A model generated the notes under the pieces. The model did no database searches and was not told where the DNA came from. It worked only from the letters and a program-made list of their open reading frames with translations. A program made the translations under genes and the position numbers. Shown here one piece after another: positions 62,837 to 64,000 of a stretch of DNA of 64,000 bases. Source of the stretch: Strongylocentrotus droebachiensis (Eukaryota > Echinodermata > Echinoidea > Camarodonta > Strongylocentrotidae); assembly GCA_035222895.1 (NCBI GenBank), contig JAVYIG010000701.1, positions 379,501 to 443,500 of the forward strand. The letters are read 5' to 3'. The number at the start of each line of letters is the position of its first letter. The first letter of the stretch is position 1.

Positions 62837-64000
62837 AAGTTAACGGCGCCCTCTATGGCTGATGAGGTTTACACGTACGACGGGGGCTAAATATTGCGCT
62901 AAACATTCACTCTTTGGACTCTTTCCTACTTTCCTGCCTAGTTATTAGTCTGTGTTTGGTAAGTTTGAACATAATCCAGCGTTGGAATGAATTGCAACAT
63001 TTAGGATATCGTTTATTGCTATAATTAGCTTCTTCACCTGCCTGCCGTTATTTTGAATTTTGTTAGTTAAATCGAATTGGAATTTCAATTGAAATCAGTC
63101 CGATACCCCCACTTTTATGTTTCATGTTTTTTCTTCGGCGGGGTTTTTCAAAAAATATTTGCATTTTTCCGCCCATTTATTTCATACATGCAATAGACTA
63201 TATCCATACCTTTTCCTAATACATTGTGAGCTCCTAGTGGTCTATACTGAACCATCTGAAGAAACCAAGCATACACTGCATTTGCATTATGCACATGACA
63301 TCAGGGTGAAGTGCATTTTATTTGTTTCATAAAATAGCGACGCATGAAAATCAAGACAAACAAAAGTTTAGATCTAACAATAATGTCTACGAGAGTTAGA
63401 CTTAGAGCTATGGACTATGGTGGTTCTAGAAAATGAAAACACTTGCACTTTTGCAGGCTTGCTACTAAACCAAAAAGTCTGTGGGATTCCGCTTGCCTTG
63501 ACTTGAGTAAAAATAAAATCAATACTTGAATCAGACAGCTGAAATTCCTGGCTTCATTATAAAATCCAAAATCCAAGGCAAAAGTAGGCAAAAGTAAATA
63601 AAAATTTGAAAAGATAAGACCTTGCTACTTGCTCTACGCGTACGCGCAGGATATCGATCTTTCAGCGTGCAATATCACTTTTGACGGCGCTTTTGTGGCA
63701 CGATCGTGCATGCACCAAAAATAGGTGCATGTCATGTGACGCGTTTTGACCAATCACGATGCTTGAAATACTAGAGCTAGTTTTTAAGAGTGAAATAGAC
63801 CTACTTAACCTTTGAGGATGCTGAAAATATTGTTACAAATAGAGGGTTTGACTGAAATATCATAATTTTGGTATTGGATCAAACGGAAAATCGCAAGCTT
63901 TCTCCTAGCACCAATATCTATAACATTGAGTGAATGGGAGCCAGCGAAAATGAGTAAAATGAGGCTGCAATTCGCTGAGATCGGATGAACGTTATGCGCA
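62837..64000. other. Intergenic to window end, nothing recognised
   Basis: No exon, repeat boundary or coding frame could be supported. A pair of TAGGCAAAAGTA repeats lies near 63583-63600. Confidence 0.5.

Overview
The window is eukaryotic. Coding sequence lies in short exons with GT-AG junctions, separated by AT-rich introns crowded with transposon remains, microsatellites and poly-G/poly-C runs. tRNA-derived SINEs, several non-LTR retrotransposon lineages, many short inverted-repeat elements, and an animal-type (GHDC-like) GH3 gene pair suggest a marine invertebrate, most likely a deuterostome such as a sea urchin. The species is an inference; no rRNA or mitochondrial marker is present.

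Region 1 (1-18 kb, + strand) holds the 3' part of a multi-exon gene that begins before the window. Twelve exons join in frame (463 residues plus stop). They encode two copies of a cysteine-containing, discoidin (F5/8 type C)-like domain, each split over two exons. Each domain is followed by very basic Gly/Arg/Ser/Gln-rich segments. Nearly all junctions are phase 1, and the exon set is repeated, so the gene grew by duplication of a four-to-five-exon unit. Its introns hold a decayed Jockey/CR1-type LINE (3.2-4.6 kb), a decayed L1-like LINE (13.5-14.5 kb), and several miniature elements.

Region 2 (18-23 kb) is gene-free: a LINE fragment split by a GC-rich inverted-repeat element and by a hAT-like miniature element, a purine-rich tract, a tandem-repeat field and an (ATC)n microsatellite.

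Region 3 (23.1-56.2 kb, - strand) contains two complete tandem seven-exon genes for GH3-domain proteins (the animal GHDC family, related to plant GH3 acyl-acid amido synthetases). Five of the seven exons are identical in length between copies (127, 139, 165, 143 and 98 nt) and all intron phases match. Predicted products are 649 and 650 residues. Parts of the two copies are almost identical at the DNA level while others have diverged, which suggests gene conversion. Introns are packed with fold-back elements, SINEs and repeats.

Region 4 (50-64 kb) has decayed LINE fragments, including an RTE/Ingi-like reverse transcriptase broken up by two different hAT-like miniature elements with clear 8-bp target duplications. 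There is also a segmental duplication of the 5' flank of the second GH3 gene, and a 5'-truncated L1-like LINE with a 676-codon uninterrupted reading frame (60.2-62.8 kb). No prokaryotic operon, CRISPR array or viral genome was seen. The most unusual items are the discoidin/RG-rich gene, the patchwork homogenisation of the GH3 pair, and the dense nesting of small elements, several of which can be dated relative to each other by their target-site duplications.
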